Shown piece by piece: positions 12,092 through 23,099 of a stretch of 64,000 nucleotides of DNA. Positions within the stretch are counted from its first letter, which is position 1, and the number at the start of each line of letters is the position of its first letter. The notes under the pieces are model-generated. The model saw only the letters and a list, made by a program, of their open reading frames with translations, did no database searches and was not told the DNA's origin. Made by a program: the position numbers and the translations under genes. The stretch comes from Marsupella aquatica (taxonomy: Eukaryota > Marchantiophyta): positions 13,082,001 through 13,146,000 of the forward strand of contig OZ316893.1 of NCBI GenBank assembly GCA_973895155.1, in the 5' to 3' direction.

Positions 12092-12508
12092 ATGGCAAAT
12101 CTGAAGTCTAGCAGCAGCAGCAGGAGCGGCAGTGTGCACCTCATTCCTGTCGTGCTTCTGATATATATCGCAATGGGTGGAGTAAATTGTGACATTACCG
12201 TCATCAACAGGGCACTACACAATTTCTATATTTTTGAAATCACCTCAGCTGCTTCTACAGTTTCCCTCGCGCCGCAGCTAGAAATCACCTTTCCGATATC
12301 TGCGTCGGTATCTAACTTCGGGATCGCACCGGCGCCTGAGGTGATCTTCATCGGGAAGTACATCTCTGTCAACAGCACCAGTACCGGTGCCAAAGAGCAC
12401 TTCACCACCTTGTGGGTGTCCAACAACGCCACTGTCACCTTCTTCGAAACTGCTGGCGAGACAAATTGCACGACTGCGAGAGTGGGATTTACTATAGACT
12501 ATCTATAA
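12092..12508 (+). CDS. Small secreted protein, paralog of the protein at 5262-5663
   Basis: This is one exon of 138 residues. I chose the ATG at 12092; the frame is open a few codons further upstream but has no other ATG. The N terminus is Ser/Arg-rich, then a hydrophobic core (LIPVVLLIYIAMGG) ends at VNC, a typical signal peptide. The mature protein begins CDITVINRA and has sequons NSTS, NATV and NCTT. It ends NATVTFF ... RVGFTIDYL, which aligns with the end of the 5262-5663 protein. It has one extra cysteine near the C terminus. The two genes point away from each other with a MITE and a Helitron between them. The family is unknown to me; secretion is the only function I infer. Confidence 0.7.
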   Translation: MANLKSSSSSRSGSVHLIPVVLLIYIAMGGVNCDITVINRALHNFYIFEITSAASTVSLAPQLEITFPISASVSNFGIAPAPEVIFIGKYISVNSTSTGAKEHFTTLWVSNNATVTFFETAGETNCTTARVGFTIDYL

Positions 12509-15500
12509 GTCATGAATCACTTCCGTTACCTCTCCTGAGCGAGCAGCTTCGACTATGAAAATAGGATTGGTCCAAGCGAACACCAAGATCATATTATATG
12601 AAGTAGCTCATTAGCTACAAAACTCGTGTGATGCACACTGGAAGGTCCGAGCATGGCAGATCTCCTCCATCTGGTTGTTGGAACCCAATTGAATGAAACA
12701 ATAGTTGAATTTGTGCTTATTTGTGGACGGCTGCTCTGTTGCTCCTCCTCCAGCGAATTTTGTACCGTTTGCTTCAGTGGCTGCGCCGACCAAATGGATT
12801 GATCATTGTCATGACATCGATCACATTCAATCGACAAATGTTTGCAAAAATAAATGTTGATGTGGATCATTGTCGTCCTGTTAGTCCAACCGTTAGACAT
12901 CATCAGATGGCTGAGATTAGTGCTGCAAAAACCAAGCTAAAATGTTAGAATGGACCACTCATACCCGGCTGACGACAGAATGTCAATTGCATGCTACTAA
13001 CTTCGCAATTGACATGAGCATGGTCACCAAGAAGGCAGTAGTTGATTTAAATATATCTTTAATTCGGACTCAAAGGTTTTTCTATTTGACAACCATATGT
13101 GATGATCGTCCTGATATCATCCAGTAATTTTTACATTTTATGAAAACTAGAGTTGGCAAGAAAATTAAAAAAATACACCTCAGGACTGTTGACATCAAAG
13201 CTCGACCGGAGAATGGGATAGTTACTAGGGGTAAGGTAGGATAGGTCCTTCGGTTAAATGGACAAGTTTGGACAATTCATCCCATGATACGGGATGAGGT
13301 CGATCGAGACTGTATTAAACAATTCGTCTGATGAAGTCTCTATCTAGTAGTATATTGACTGAAAACCAGGTCGATCGATTAGTTGATGATACAACAGTCA
13401 AAATTGAGATGTCGTATGAATTCATCGTCTGTGGCTACTTGCACATATGTCAATATATGACTGTATACATTCTGGTTTCACTGTCAGCCATCTCCTTGAT
13501 TTATCCTCATATATTATCGATCATATGCTCGATTTGTTTAGAAACAAACAGTGAGACTACCTCAACCGCAATTCCCGGCGAAAGTCTCACAAGTATCTGA
13601 GAAGATTGTCAGTGTTACTATGATTGCCTGGTCAAGGCTTTAAGCTAGAAGCGCTCCGAAAGATTTGTGAATGAGGACTAGCTTGTCTATTAATATTGTG
13701 TATTGAAGTCTAATGGGCACTAGCCAACAATGACTTTTCACGACGACTAAACTGGGACACCTTTCTAGAGCTCAATTCCCTTATACTAAAACTACTGTAG
13801 CAATTCCCCCAACTTGGTCAAGTGATCACCCCTCTATAGTTATGCAATACCCAATACAGTTACTGATTTATTTATGGGAGGGGTAAATGGGCTATTCCTC
13901 CCTAGAATGGGGAGGTGTTTGTTGCAGACAAGATTGACAGATGAGTACTGGCCATTCAGTCTTTCCAGATTTAATCTAAACTGTTTGGATCCGACTACTA
14001 GCTCCTTCAGAATTTGAAGCCCGGATAGATGGAGGCCTGTTTGGGAGCGCGCCAGTCGTCTAGCAAGTAATTAATCCGGTGATTTAATTGCCAAATTCAT
14101 GATTTTTCCTTTGCCGTACCACTAGAGCAAATTTGACTAAAACTATCCACAATGAAAACGTACATTAAAAACAACATATTTTATCTGTAAGGAATGTCAA
14201 GTATGATCCAAGGAAAGCTAAGCATTGCCCTATCCAGCAAATTATCTTTCTTCCATTGGTTGAGAAAGTGTTATGTTTTCCACCGACGGCCTGCTGAGGT
14301 GCTATGCTCCCCGATAAGGAAGGCAAAACGTGGTCGACCGAGAAAGTATGATTGAATATACAGTTAGCTTGATTCACGTTTAAGTATATGCTTTAGTTTC
14401 TAGTCCAAGTGAAATACCAACACTTTATCTTGGTTGCTAGATAGGATTCCTTGGCCTATCACTAACAACTCAAACTAGATGAGAGCGGTTACCTTCTTGA
14501 CTAGCAAATAAGAGGGTCATTGAGATATAACATGCAAGGTCCAAATTAATTAATAATGATCTATGAAAACAGAATTAAAAAGAGTGTGTAAGGGCCTGCA
14601 TCGGACCTCAAGGTGTTTCCAAAAGGGAAGAAAAAATAGTTAGATCAAAACCAACTTGAATGAGAACAAACATTCTCATTAACAAGATCCCCCACACTTG
14701 ACTAAGGTTAATTTTTTGCATAACTATGGCTGGACAAGAAGGGTCACTTTTGACCAAAAAACACACTAACAAAAACCAACCTCATGAAACTCTTGTTTAA
14801 ATTAATCTAAAGGCTATATCTTGCATGTCCTGTGTGATCTCACTGTAACTACCCTTATTTAACACTAGCTCCGACTACCCGTTCTTTGAACGTCAATAGC
14901 GATGAGGACCAAAAAGTGCTTGAGACAAAATAGATTTGAGAAAATAATAAGAATAGTGTATCAAAAGGCAAAGGGAAACCTCACTTGAGAAATTTTTCCA
15001 CCAAGACTCAAAACTTGATGGTGAAATGGTTCAAGTGGGGGAAAACCCTAAATTTTATTCAAATGGTGAAAATCTGAACATAAGGTATGTTAGATGGCTT
15101 GTAGATGTCAACATGACATAAAACAATAATGTCATATGACAGCCACCATGAAATAGTCCCTTGTAGACTACACATCTGCTTGAATATCTAGAAGTGCTCC
15201 ATTTGCTTGGAGTGTGGAACCAACCAAGCAACCAAAACTACAATGCAAAAACACCCAAAAGAAGAAGCCAAAAGAACGGTCATAGGAGGAAATCAATTGC
15301 AATAGATTGAATGCATCTAGAATGATGGAATATAAAGAGAGTGGAGTAAGTAATATAACCCTCTTCAAAAAGATTCCAAGTGCTAAGAAGATCCAATCAT
15401 GTTATCAAAAAAGGGTCAAGTTAGTATTGAATTGAATGAATGTGGAAGGAATATTTACCTGTCAAATATTGAAACAATTGATTATTGAAGCTTGGAGTAG

Positions 15501-15517
15501 AGAAGCCGTTCTATCAT
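12509..15517. other. Intergenic, no gene recognised
   Basis: ORFs are short (the longest about 100 codons) and occur on both strands over the same DNA near 12.6-12.9 kb, as expected by chance. The final part, from about 14.4 kb, is AT-rich. Confidence 0.45.
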
Positions 15518-15531
15518 GCACGGGCTCGTGC
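15518..15531 (-). other. Hairpin just past the Helitron stop, candidate 3' structure
   Basis: GCACG and CGTGC form a 5-bp stem with a 4-base loop, about 50 bp downstream of the Helitron stop codon. Helitron 3' ends carry such a hairpin shortly before CTRR. Here the hairpin is followed on the minus strand by ATGATAG, which is not a canonical CTRR, so the exact terminus stays open. Confidence 0.4.
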
Positions 15532-18500
15532 CGGTGTAACCAAGAGCTTGATGGATACGCACCCTCCCATGATCACACAATCATCTTAAAATCTCCCGAT
15601 ATACAACATTCCTTGTGTAAAGGTCATCCTTATTGGGATATGCATTCCGTGCTATCATAATGCGAATACCAGTCCGAGCACCAACCCTAGACAATGCCAC
15701 ATATAATTGACCATGCGAGAAAACTGGGCTTGGTAGAAATATCCCAATCTTTGCCAAGGTTTGACCTTGAGACTTATTGATGGTCATACCAAAGGCAGCA
15801 CGAATAGGAAACTGAAATCGACGAAGATCAAATGGTAACCCTGAGTCAGATGCAATAAGAGGAATGCGTGGAATGAAAACACGGTCTCCGATATTCTTCC
15901 CAGTGATGATCTCTGCATCTATGACATGACACCCAAAACCACGAACTATCAAGCGAGTGCCATTAGCTTGTCCTCTTGACCCATTCATGTTTCTCAAAAG
16001 CATGATGGGTGCACCAATCTTCAAAGTCAACTTATGTGGAGGTAAACCAGATGACAACAATGTATTGAGGAATTCTGTGGGATACATGAAGGTAGTTGCT
16101 TCATTGGGAATTGAATCTGCACTCAAAAACTCATGTTCCTGCAAAACTCCAGGATAAAAATTAGAAAGTTACTAACTTTCATTGAAATGTTTTTCCTTCA
16201 AAGATAAAATTGAAAGCTCTTCAAGTTGCTAGTGGTAAGGGATTTACCTCTCCAGGAAAGCCACGCATCACCTCCTCATTGACCTTATCCACATCTTTGT
16301 TTGTGGTGGTCAAAATAGCTCTATCTTTTAAAAAGTTAGCATTGTTGAAGTTCACTGGATCTGAGCCATAGATCTCAACAATTAGGTCACTAAGATGGTC
16401 ATTTGGCATTATCAGGTCATGTGGCAAATGAATGACATCATCACCCAAATCAGACTCACTTGGCAAAGTTCCCTCTCCAATTGCTAATAACCAATTGCTA
16501 AAGCCTTGTTGCTCAAGCGCCTCTTCTCCTACATATACGAAAATCCACAAAGGTTGTCAGTTTTTTTTGAAGCAAATATTAAAGAAAAATATATTTACTT
16601 ATTCCAACATGGAAAGGTTGGTGCTAAGATAAATTAATATTTCATAAACAGAATAGTGAAAATGATACTCTATAAATATCATAACACACATAGTATAAAA
16701 TTAAAAAAGAATTCTTGATAATATAACATACCTTCTAGTGTTTTTACTCTCATGTTCTCACTTAGCCTCATCACTTTTATCTTTGACCATATAGAAGATC
16801 TTTGGAAGGTGGCTCGAATGATGGCCGCTTGATCTCCATGCCGAACTACAGGAAGCACTTGGCGAAAATCACCACCAAAGACCATCAATTTTCCTCCAAA
16901 CGGCAAGTTACTCTTCATGATATCTTGAAGTGTCCGGCTAACAGCCTCAAAGGCATGTCTATGAGTCATGGGTGCTTCATCCCATATGATCAATAATGCG
17001 CATCGGATCAAGCGTGCGGCTTCACTCTCCATTACTATGTTGCACACCATCATCACAAAAAAATATGAAAAAATACCATTTGTACTATATCTCTAAACCA
17101 ATAGCTCAATATCTCATAAATTAGTATTTTTTATGAACTCAATCTCACTATAAACACAATTTTAACTTCTTACTTGCAAGTAGAGCTTTCGTGAACAATG
17201 AGTGGAATCTTGAATCGTGAATGTGCTGTGCGACCTCCCTATAATAATAAGGCTGCAATCCCTGATGATGCCACGGCAAGAGCAATGTGCCCCTCACATC
17301 TGACCCTTGCTAGTAGAAGATTATACAAAAATGTCTTTCCAGTTCCACCTGGTCCATCAATAAAGAATAGATGCTCCTAGATAAAACAAAAACCTTGAGT
17401 TAGACATGAAAATTATTCATAGTGTCAAAATAAAACATCTCATAATCATGTTGCAAAGCTATATGGAAAGGTAATATATATACTTACCCGAGGAGATTCA
17501 CCTTGCAATACGGTCTCACAAACATCATTCACTTGTTGCCAAATTAAATTTTGTCCATCATTTAGTTTTTCCTCTCATTCCAATGCACATGCACGTAGTG
17601 CAACACGATCATATGAGAGTTCCTCTAACTCCAAATGAGAATGAGCCTCTTCATTGCAATTAAAATTTGCTTGATACATATCAGAAAAATGGGACAATCG
17701 TTTGTTGTGATCTTGTAAATAACGATCAATTTCCAACAATGCATTATCGATAACAACATGTTGAGGAAGATCAGACATTCCAAATTCCTACAAATACAAT
17801 GTGGTTGACCAATGTTAGTTTGCAAGAGGAATGTAGCGCATTAAATCATTTTATTACAAGTTATGCCTCATGAGTAAAGAAATGGATTTGTGTAGAAAAG
17901 AATACCTGACGTCTCAAATACAGTAGATCCTCTGTCATGGATGTTACAAATTGATCCCATAACTCTTTGGGGCATGCAGGTGTGTTGTAGAGAAGAATGA
18001 TGGCAAAAAATTGACGGACTGCACGTCCAGTCAGAATCTCTGAACATTCCCTCAAACAATCAATAACCTCTGAATCATCTTCCAAGAGTCCAAACTTAAT
18101 TGTTGCCTCCTTAAAAGTGGGCATGGTTACATTACCAATTGTTTTCAAACTGTCATATCCAATAGCCCCTTTAATATGATGAAGAAGTAACCACATCCAA
18201 TGACGTTCTCCTTCACCTGCACAACAAAAATTCATTAAAATAAATATTTTTAATATAATAATAATAAATTCAATTATTTGAGTACAATTAAGTCAAGATA
18301 AAAAGAATACTTGGATGAGTCAAATATAAACGGCCAATGGGATATCCGTAGCCTTTAATCTTTTTCTTACGGAGAATCCATTTTTTGTTCTTGTTCCAAT
18401 TGTAATGAAGTGGAAACTCATGGTATTTAAATTGTCGTGCCCCAGGATCACTAACATTCGTTGCAAACCATTCTGTCAATGTGGTTGCCACCCTCCATTG

Positions 18501-18725
18501 TAAAATCTCCTCGGTTGTTACGTTCTCACTAAAAATAATACTTTGCTCATTCTCAAGATGAGCAGTTAATTGAACAATACTTGGCTCTTCCGAATGCAAA
18601 CGAAACTTGAAAATGCGCCAACATGCTTCAACAGATGAGATGTATCTACAAACAAAAATATTAGTACGATTTGTGAAATCTTCAAATAGAATCAAATAAC
18701 AATTGTACAAAAACTCTTAAGTCAA

Positions 18726-18797
18726 TTCACATTATTGCAAAACTTGAAATTCACATTATTGCAAAACTTGAAATTCACATTATTGCAAAACTTGAAA
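18726..18797. repeat. 24-bp tandem repeat, three copies, inside a Helitron intron
   Basis: Three near-perfect copies of TTCACATTATTGCAAAACTT plus GAAA lie in the intron between exons 8 and 9 of the Helitron gene. Confidence 0.85.
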
Positions 18798-21700
18798 TTG
18801 ATTAATGAATTAGTAAAAAATAGAATAGAAATATGAAATGAAATAAATACTGTGCATCTCGATATTCTGAGACCTCATCTACTGGTGCCCCCGTCTCAAT
18901 TGTGCCACCAGCTCGTGACAATCGGACCAAAATTGCGTCGGATCCCTTGTACACATATTTATAAATATACTTCACAGCAGCAATGCCACTTGTAACTTCA
19001 AGATTTATGTGACAATCAAAAAGTGTGCATAATAATTTATTGTACGGCACCACCCAACGATTGTCCAAAAAACAGTTTTTCTTCTTCACCGTACGACCAT
19101 CCTCTCGTCTACAGTGTTTAAAGCAAGAAAAATATCAAAGGTAAATATAATTATATACACATATAAATATAATATAAGTACATGAAAGCATGGTACATAA
19201 GTAATTGAAATCAACGCACCTGCGATATGTCGGGTATCCATCCTCGTTGAATGTGGTGTGGGAGGCAAAGGGTTTTGGAAAACCTTTTGAGCACACTCCA
19301 TTTTTCATGCATGGAGCATTTCTCATTTGGGCACCACATGGTCCATGCATCATGCAAGTAACCACAGTTTGATAAAGACTTGGATGCAAAATAGGATCTG
19401 GTATCTCCGTCGAAATAACATCATCAATTTGGGTAGCATTTCGTGGTTTATCCTCATAACTCATGCACATCAAAAGATGAATGTGTGGCAAACCTCTTTT
19501 TTGAAATTCTATGGTATGTATCTTTGCCACACAATTACCCAAAATCTTTTGATTTTTTAGCAGATCTAACAATGTCTTCTTCTTTTGTTCAAACACCCGA
19601 GCAATCAAGTCAGAACGATTAGCTGCTTTTTGGTTGCTACATACCAGCTCATCCGTGATCTCCTTCCATGTAGGATTGCATGTCATTGTCAAAAAATAAT
19701 CAGGCTTGCCAAAATGCCTAACAATAGCCATGGCATCCTGAAATAGTTGGTGCATATGACGTGGACCTCCTATAAAGCTTGAAGGTAATATGATGCGTCT
19801 TCCAATGTCTGCTGCATGATCATGTCTTGTCATGGCATCTTGAACCCCTTGATATAGATGCGCTCTTAACTGAGGTTGATGGGTACGTATATAGGTCAAC
19901 CTCTGGCTCTCAATAGTGGCATAAGCATCCACCATGTACTCCTGGTAAAGCCTATCAAAACGTGTCAGCCTACTACCATCCATGCACTCTATAGGATTAT
20001 CTTGTCGTGTATGAAGCCTAAATGAGGCAAACTCCAAAGGGGTAACATTTTTTGTCCCTGTATCTGCATGTGCATCATTATCCATGACATTGTCATAGGC
20101 CCTCTCATGAATAATATTCTCCACCACACCCTCTTCACTTTCCATAGCAATAGTTTCTTCTAATATAGAAGAATTCCGTTTTTGAATGCCTATATGCCAT
20201 CCTGCCTCACCATATGGAAATAGCAGAACAAAATGCAAAGGAATATATGCCTGATTGAGATCAGATATACGACGTACCCCTCCTCCATGCAAGTATACAA
20301 TGATATCACGTGGACCAACCTCCTCACTTCCATCTCCAGGAATAATGGCTACGACCTCCGATGCTATTGGCAAGTTATAACGTCTAGCATCAAGACCTCT
20401 TTCGCTAGCTTTCAATACTATGCGCACATTTTGACTACCAACTTCACATGCTATAGCTTGAAAAGATCGCACATATGCATTATGCTCACGCATAAGATTC
20501 TGTAATCCTCTCAAGGTCTCAATCTCAATACCATCAATAATTACCCTACCTCTATTTTCTATCTCGTGCTCAGTGTCATAAATGTAAAGTTGAGCAAATT
20601 TTGGGGGTTGTCCTACCTCAGGATAAAGAGGGCCAATAGAATGATAGATCCCACCTTGAATGCGAAGATGTTTTATGCCGCCATGTACTTCTCCGGACAT
20701 GTTAGCACCGGTGGATGCAAGCTGAAGTGCTGAGTTATAAGCTCGAATATGACTCAAGAACTTCTTACTTGTTGGTCCCTCACCTGAGACCAATGTTGCC
20801 AATAATGGAGGAAGAGATCGCAATGGTGGTAAATCCACCCTACCATGACTACAACACTTGCCAAATGGAGAGTCCTTAAAATTTGTAGAACTCACCTTCT
20901 CTGCTGTCCAGTGCAAGGCTTTACATGATGGGCACACCACATTCATGCGTCCAAGGTAATGGTGACCACTCTCTTGATTTGTTTGACCTCGTAGTTTCAA
21001 GTGAAACACATGATACTCATCAAATATGCGGCGACGTGCTAGGTTGCTGAAACCAATCAAAACCAAGGATAAGCCCAATGTTATCTCCCGTTTCTTTTAA
21101 ATAACCAATCACTCAAAATCCTGTCAAATCCTCTAAATAATAAACTATTAGATCTAATAAACAGTCCAACAATAAACTTTAACAAAGTAGAAGTTTGAAC
21201 TGTAAAATTCAAGAGTTCTCAACATACATAGTTGGCAGATGTGGAACAAGACTTGTGCAACAGCGTGGTGGGTTGATCGTAATTTGTGGAGGCACTATAT
21301 CATCTTCATTGTGAGACGGTTCCCTAGTGGAGAACAAGAAACAACATAAAATATTATTTACATTTCAAAGTAGAATTAAATTTTACTCATGGTTTATGAG
21401 AAGAAAATAAATTTGCTTCGTACCTAGAGGTAGACCCATGTCGTGTCATAAGAGGCCCAAATTCAGGCTCATTAATTATCCTTGCACGTCTGTTTCTTTG
21501 CCCCTCGGCTCTAGCGAGCATTTGTTCATCTCGGAGGCTTCTTCGAATGAGAGGCATGGGTAACCTATAATAAATATCAATCATTCACACTCATATTTCA
21601 AAAATGGTTGCACTATGAAATCCTCCAAAATGATAATATCTTGGAACTTACGTTGGAGATGGACCATTTACAATCGGTGTTAAACATTGATTTGAAGAAG

Positions 21701-22569
21701 GAAGTTGTGGAGGTTCTCGAACATTGTCAACAACAATTGGGTCCCTGTGTAGTAACAAACATGTAACTCAATGAAATTATATCACAATAAGTTGTAATCT
21801 TCCATGGAAAAAACAATAAATTCCTAGTGACTTGAGTATTTGAGCATAAAAATCAAATATAAGGTTTTTTTTAGAATTTTTTGCAAAAAACAGTATCAAG
21901 ATCTTTTAGAAAGTAAAACTTACTTGGGCACCAATGCTAAATTTGATTCCAAAAGTTGTGGAGCTAATTGTGCATCTCCAACAATAGGTGGTAGTTCCCT
22001 ATAAAAAATATAATTAAGATTGAAATAAATCTCGATAAAATGTAGCTTGGATACAAACACAATTCTTAAAATTTGTAAAACAAAAATTAATACCTGATAT
22101 GAAGCATTTCTGAGTCCTCTGCAACAACATGAATGTTCCTTGTTGCTTTTTCAATTGCGCGTCGATCCTTTTGTTGTCTAGCCCGTTTAGCTGCTTTGTC
22201 TGGCACGGTAACCTCAACAACTTCTCCTTCTACTTGTGCGTCTAATCTTTTGGCTCGTTGCCGTGCACGCCATTCTCGCATATATTTGGCTTTATTTGCC
22301 TTTCTCACAGTGTCAACAGTCTCGCCAACTCTCAATGACGCTCGTGCTGGTCCCTCAAATTCATATGGCTCTTCAACTTCATATGAGAGGTCTACTCTTG
22401 CAATTGGAAGACATTCTTCTCGTCTTGGCTCATTGATGCTAATAGTTTCCCTTTCATTTATGATAAGGGTAGAATCAACATGCCTAAAATAAAATAAAAA
22501 GTCAAAATTAGATATATATGATCCATTTTTCAATAGCAAACAAAATTGAATTATATGCATTTTGCTTAT

Positions 22570-22608
22570 AATATAGAGAAGAGGATAATATAGAGAAGAG
22601 GATAGGAA
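22570..22608. repeat. Short tandem duplication in Helitron intron 1
   Basis: The unit ATAATATAGAGAAGAGGAT occurs twice in succession within the first intron of the Helitron gene. Confidence 0.7.
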
Positions 22609-22867
22609 TGAAATTAGTAATATCTACATTAATACCTTGGAGAAGAAATGACTTGTCGAACTGTGGTTGACAAATTAGTAATATCATTCAAAACCCTTTG
22701 GTTTGCCATTGTTGTACACATCTAGATCATTTATATCTACAAAATAGAGGAGAACAAATAAAGGATAAGAAAATGTATCAAGTATAAATGATTGCTCAAA
22801 TTTATTCATAAAAATGATTGTGATCAACCATCACATACAAAGCCCTGTTTTGCATGACTCAACTATT

Positions 22868-23099
22868 TTCTATCTCAGATGCCTCTATCTATTTTCTATC
22901 TCAGATGCCTGTATCTCAAACACCTCTATCTCGGACCAACATTTATCTGAGATGCCTCTATCTTGGATGCCTCTATCTTGGACCAACATAGGTAGTTTTA
23001 GCAATCTAAGCTCTATCACTAATTCGATATGCTATGATGGTCACTTCACCATCGCTATGATGGTCACTTCACCATCGCTATGATGGTCACTTCACCATC
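22868..23099. repeat. Two adjoining tandem-repeat blocks
   Basis: From 22868 to 22990 there are degenerate repeats of CTATCTCAGATGCCT and CTATCTTGGACCAACAT. From 23031 to 23099 there are three identical 23-bp units, starting GCTATGATGGTCACTTCACC plus ATC. The block lies just upstream of the Helitron gene start and may be inside the element or beside it. Confidence 0.85.

Larger units (their letters stand above)
15581..22709 (-). pseudogene. Helitron Rep/helicase gene, 15 exons, decayed
   Basis: Exons on the minus strand: 22636-22709, 22094-22483, 21924-21998, 21652-21744, 21424-21564, 21228-21323, 19220-21046, 18851-19108, 18311-18645, 17906-18216, 17488-17787, 17174-17376, 16732-17039, 16248-16528, 15581-16138. 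All phases agree, giving about 1750 codons. Exon 2 is basic (KAKYMREWRARQRAKR). Exon 7 has the Helitron-type Cys pattern (CPSC ... CC), FLTMTCNPTW and the HUH motif GLPHIHLL; exon 8 has the Tyr motif KYIYKYVYKG. The PIF1-like helicase shows Walker A GPGGTGKT (exon 12), Walker B IIWDEAPM, GGDFRQVLPV (exon 13), and KSQGQT then VALSRV (exon 15). Three lesions: TGA at 17575-17577, TAG at 17239-17241, and the exon-13 acceptor, where AA at 17040-17041 replaces AG. The gene would encode the rolling-circle transposase. I call it inactive at this locus. Element ends are not firmly placed. Confidence 0.9.

Noticed and set aside
15496-15510. TCTCTACT on the minus strand as the 5' end of a second Helitron
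   Set aside because: It is only eight bases, with no A before the TC and no matching 3' end found. Kept only as a remark on the Helitron terminus.
22868-23099. A CRISPR-like array
   Set aside because: The units are contiguous without unique spacers, and the context is eukaryotic; they are simple tandem repeats.
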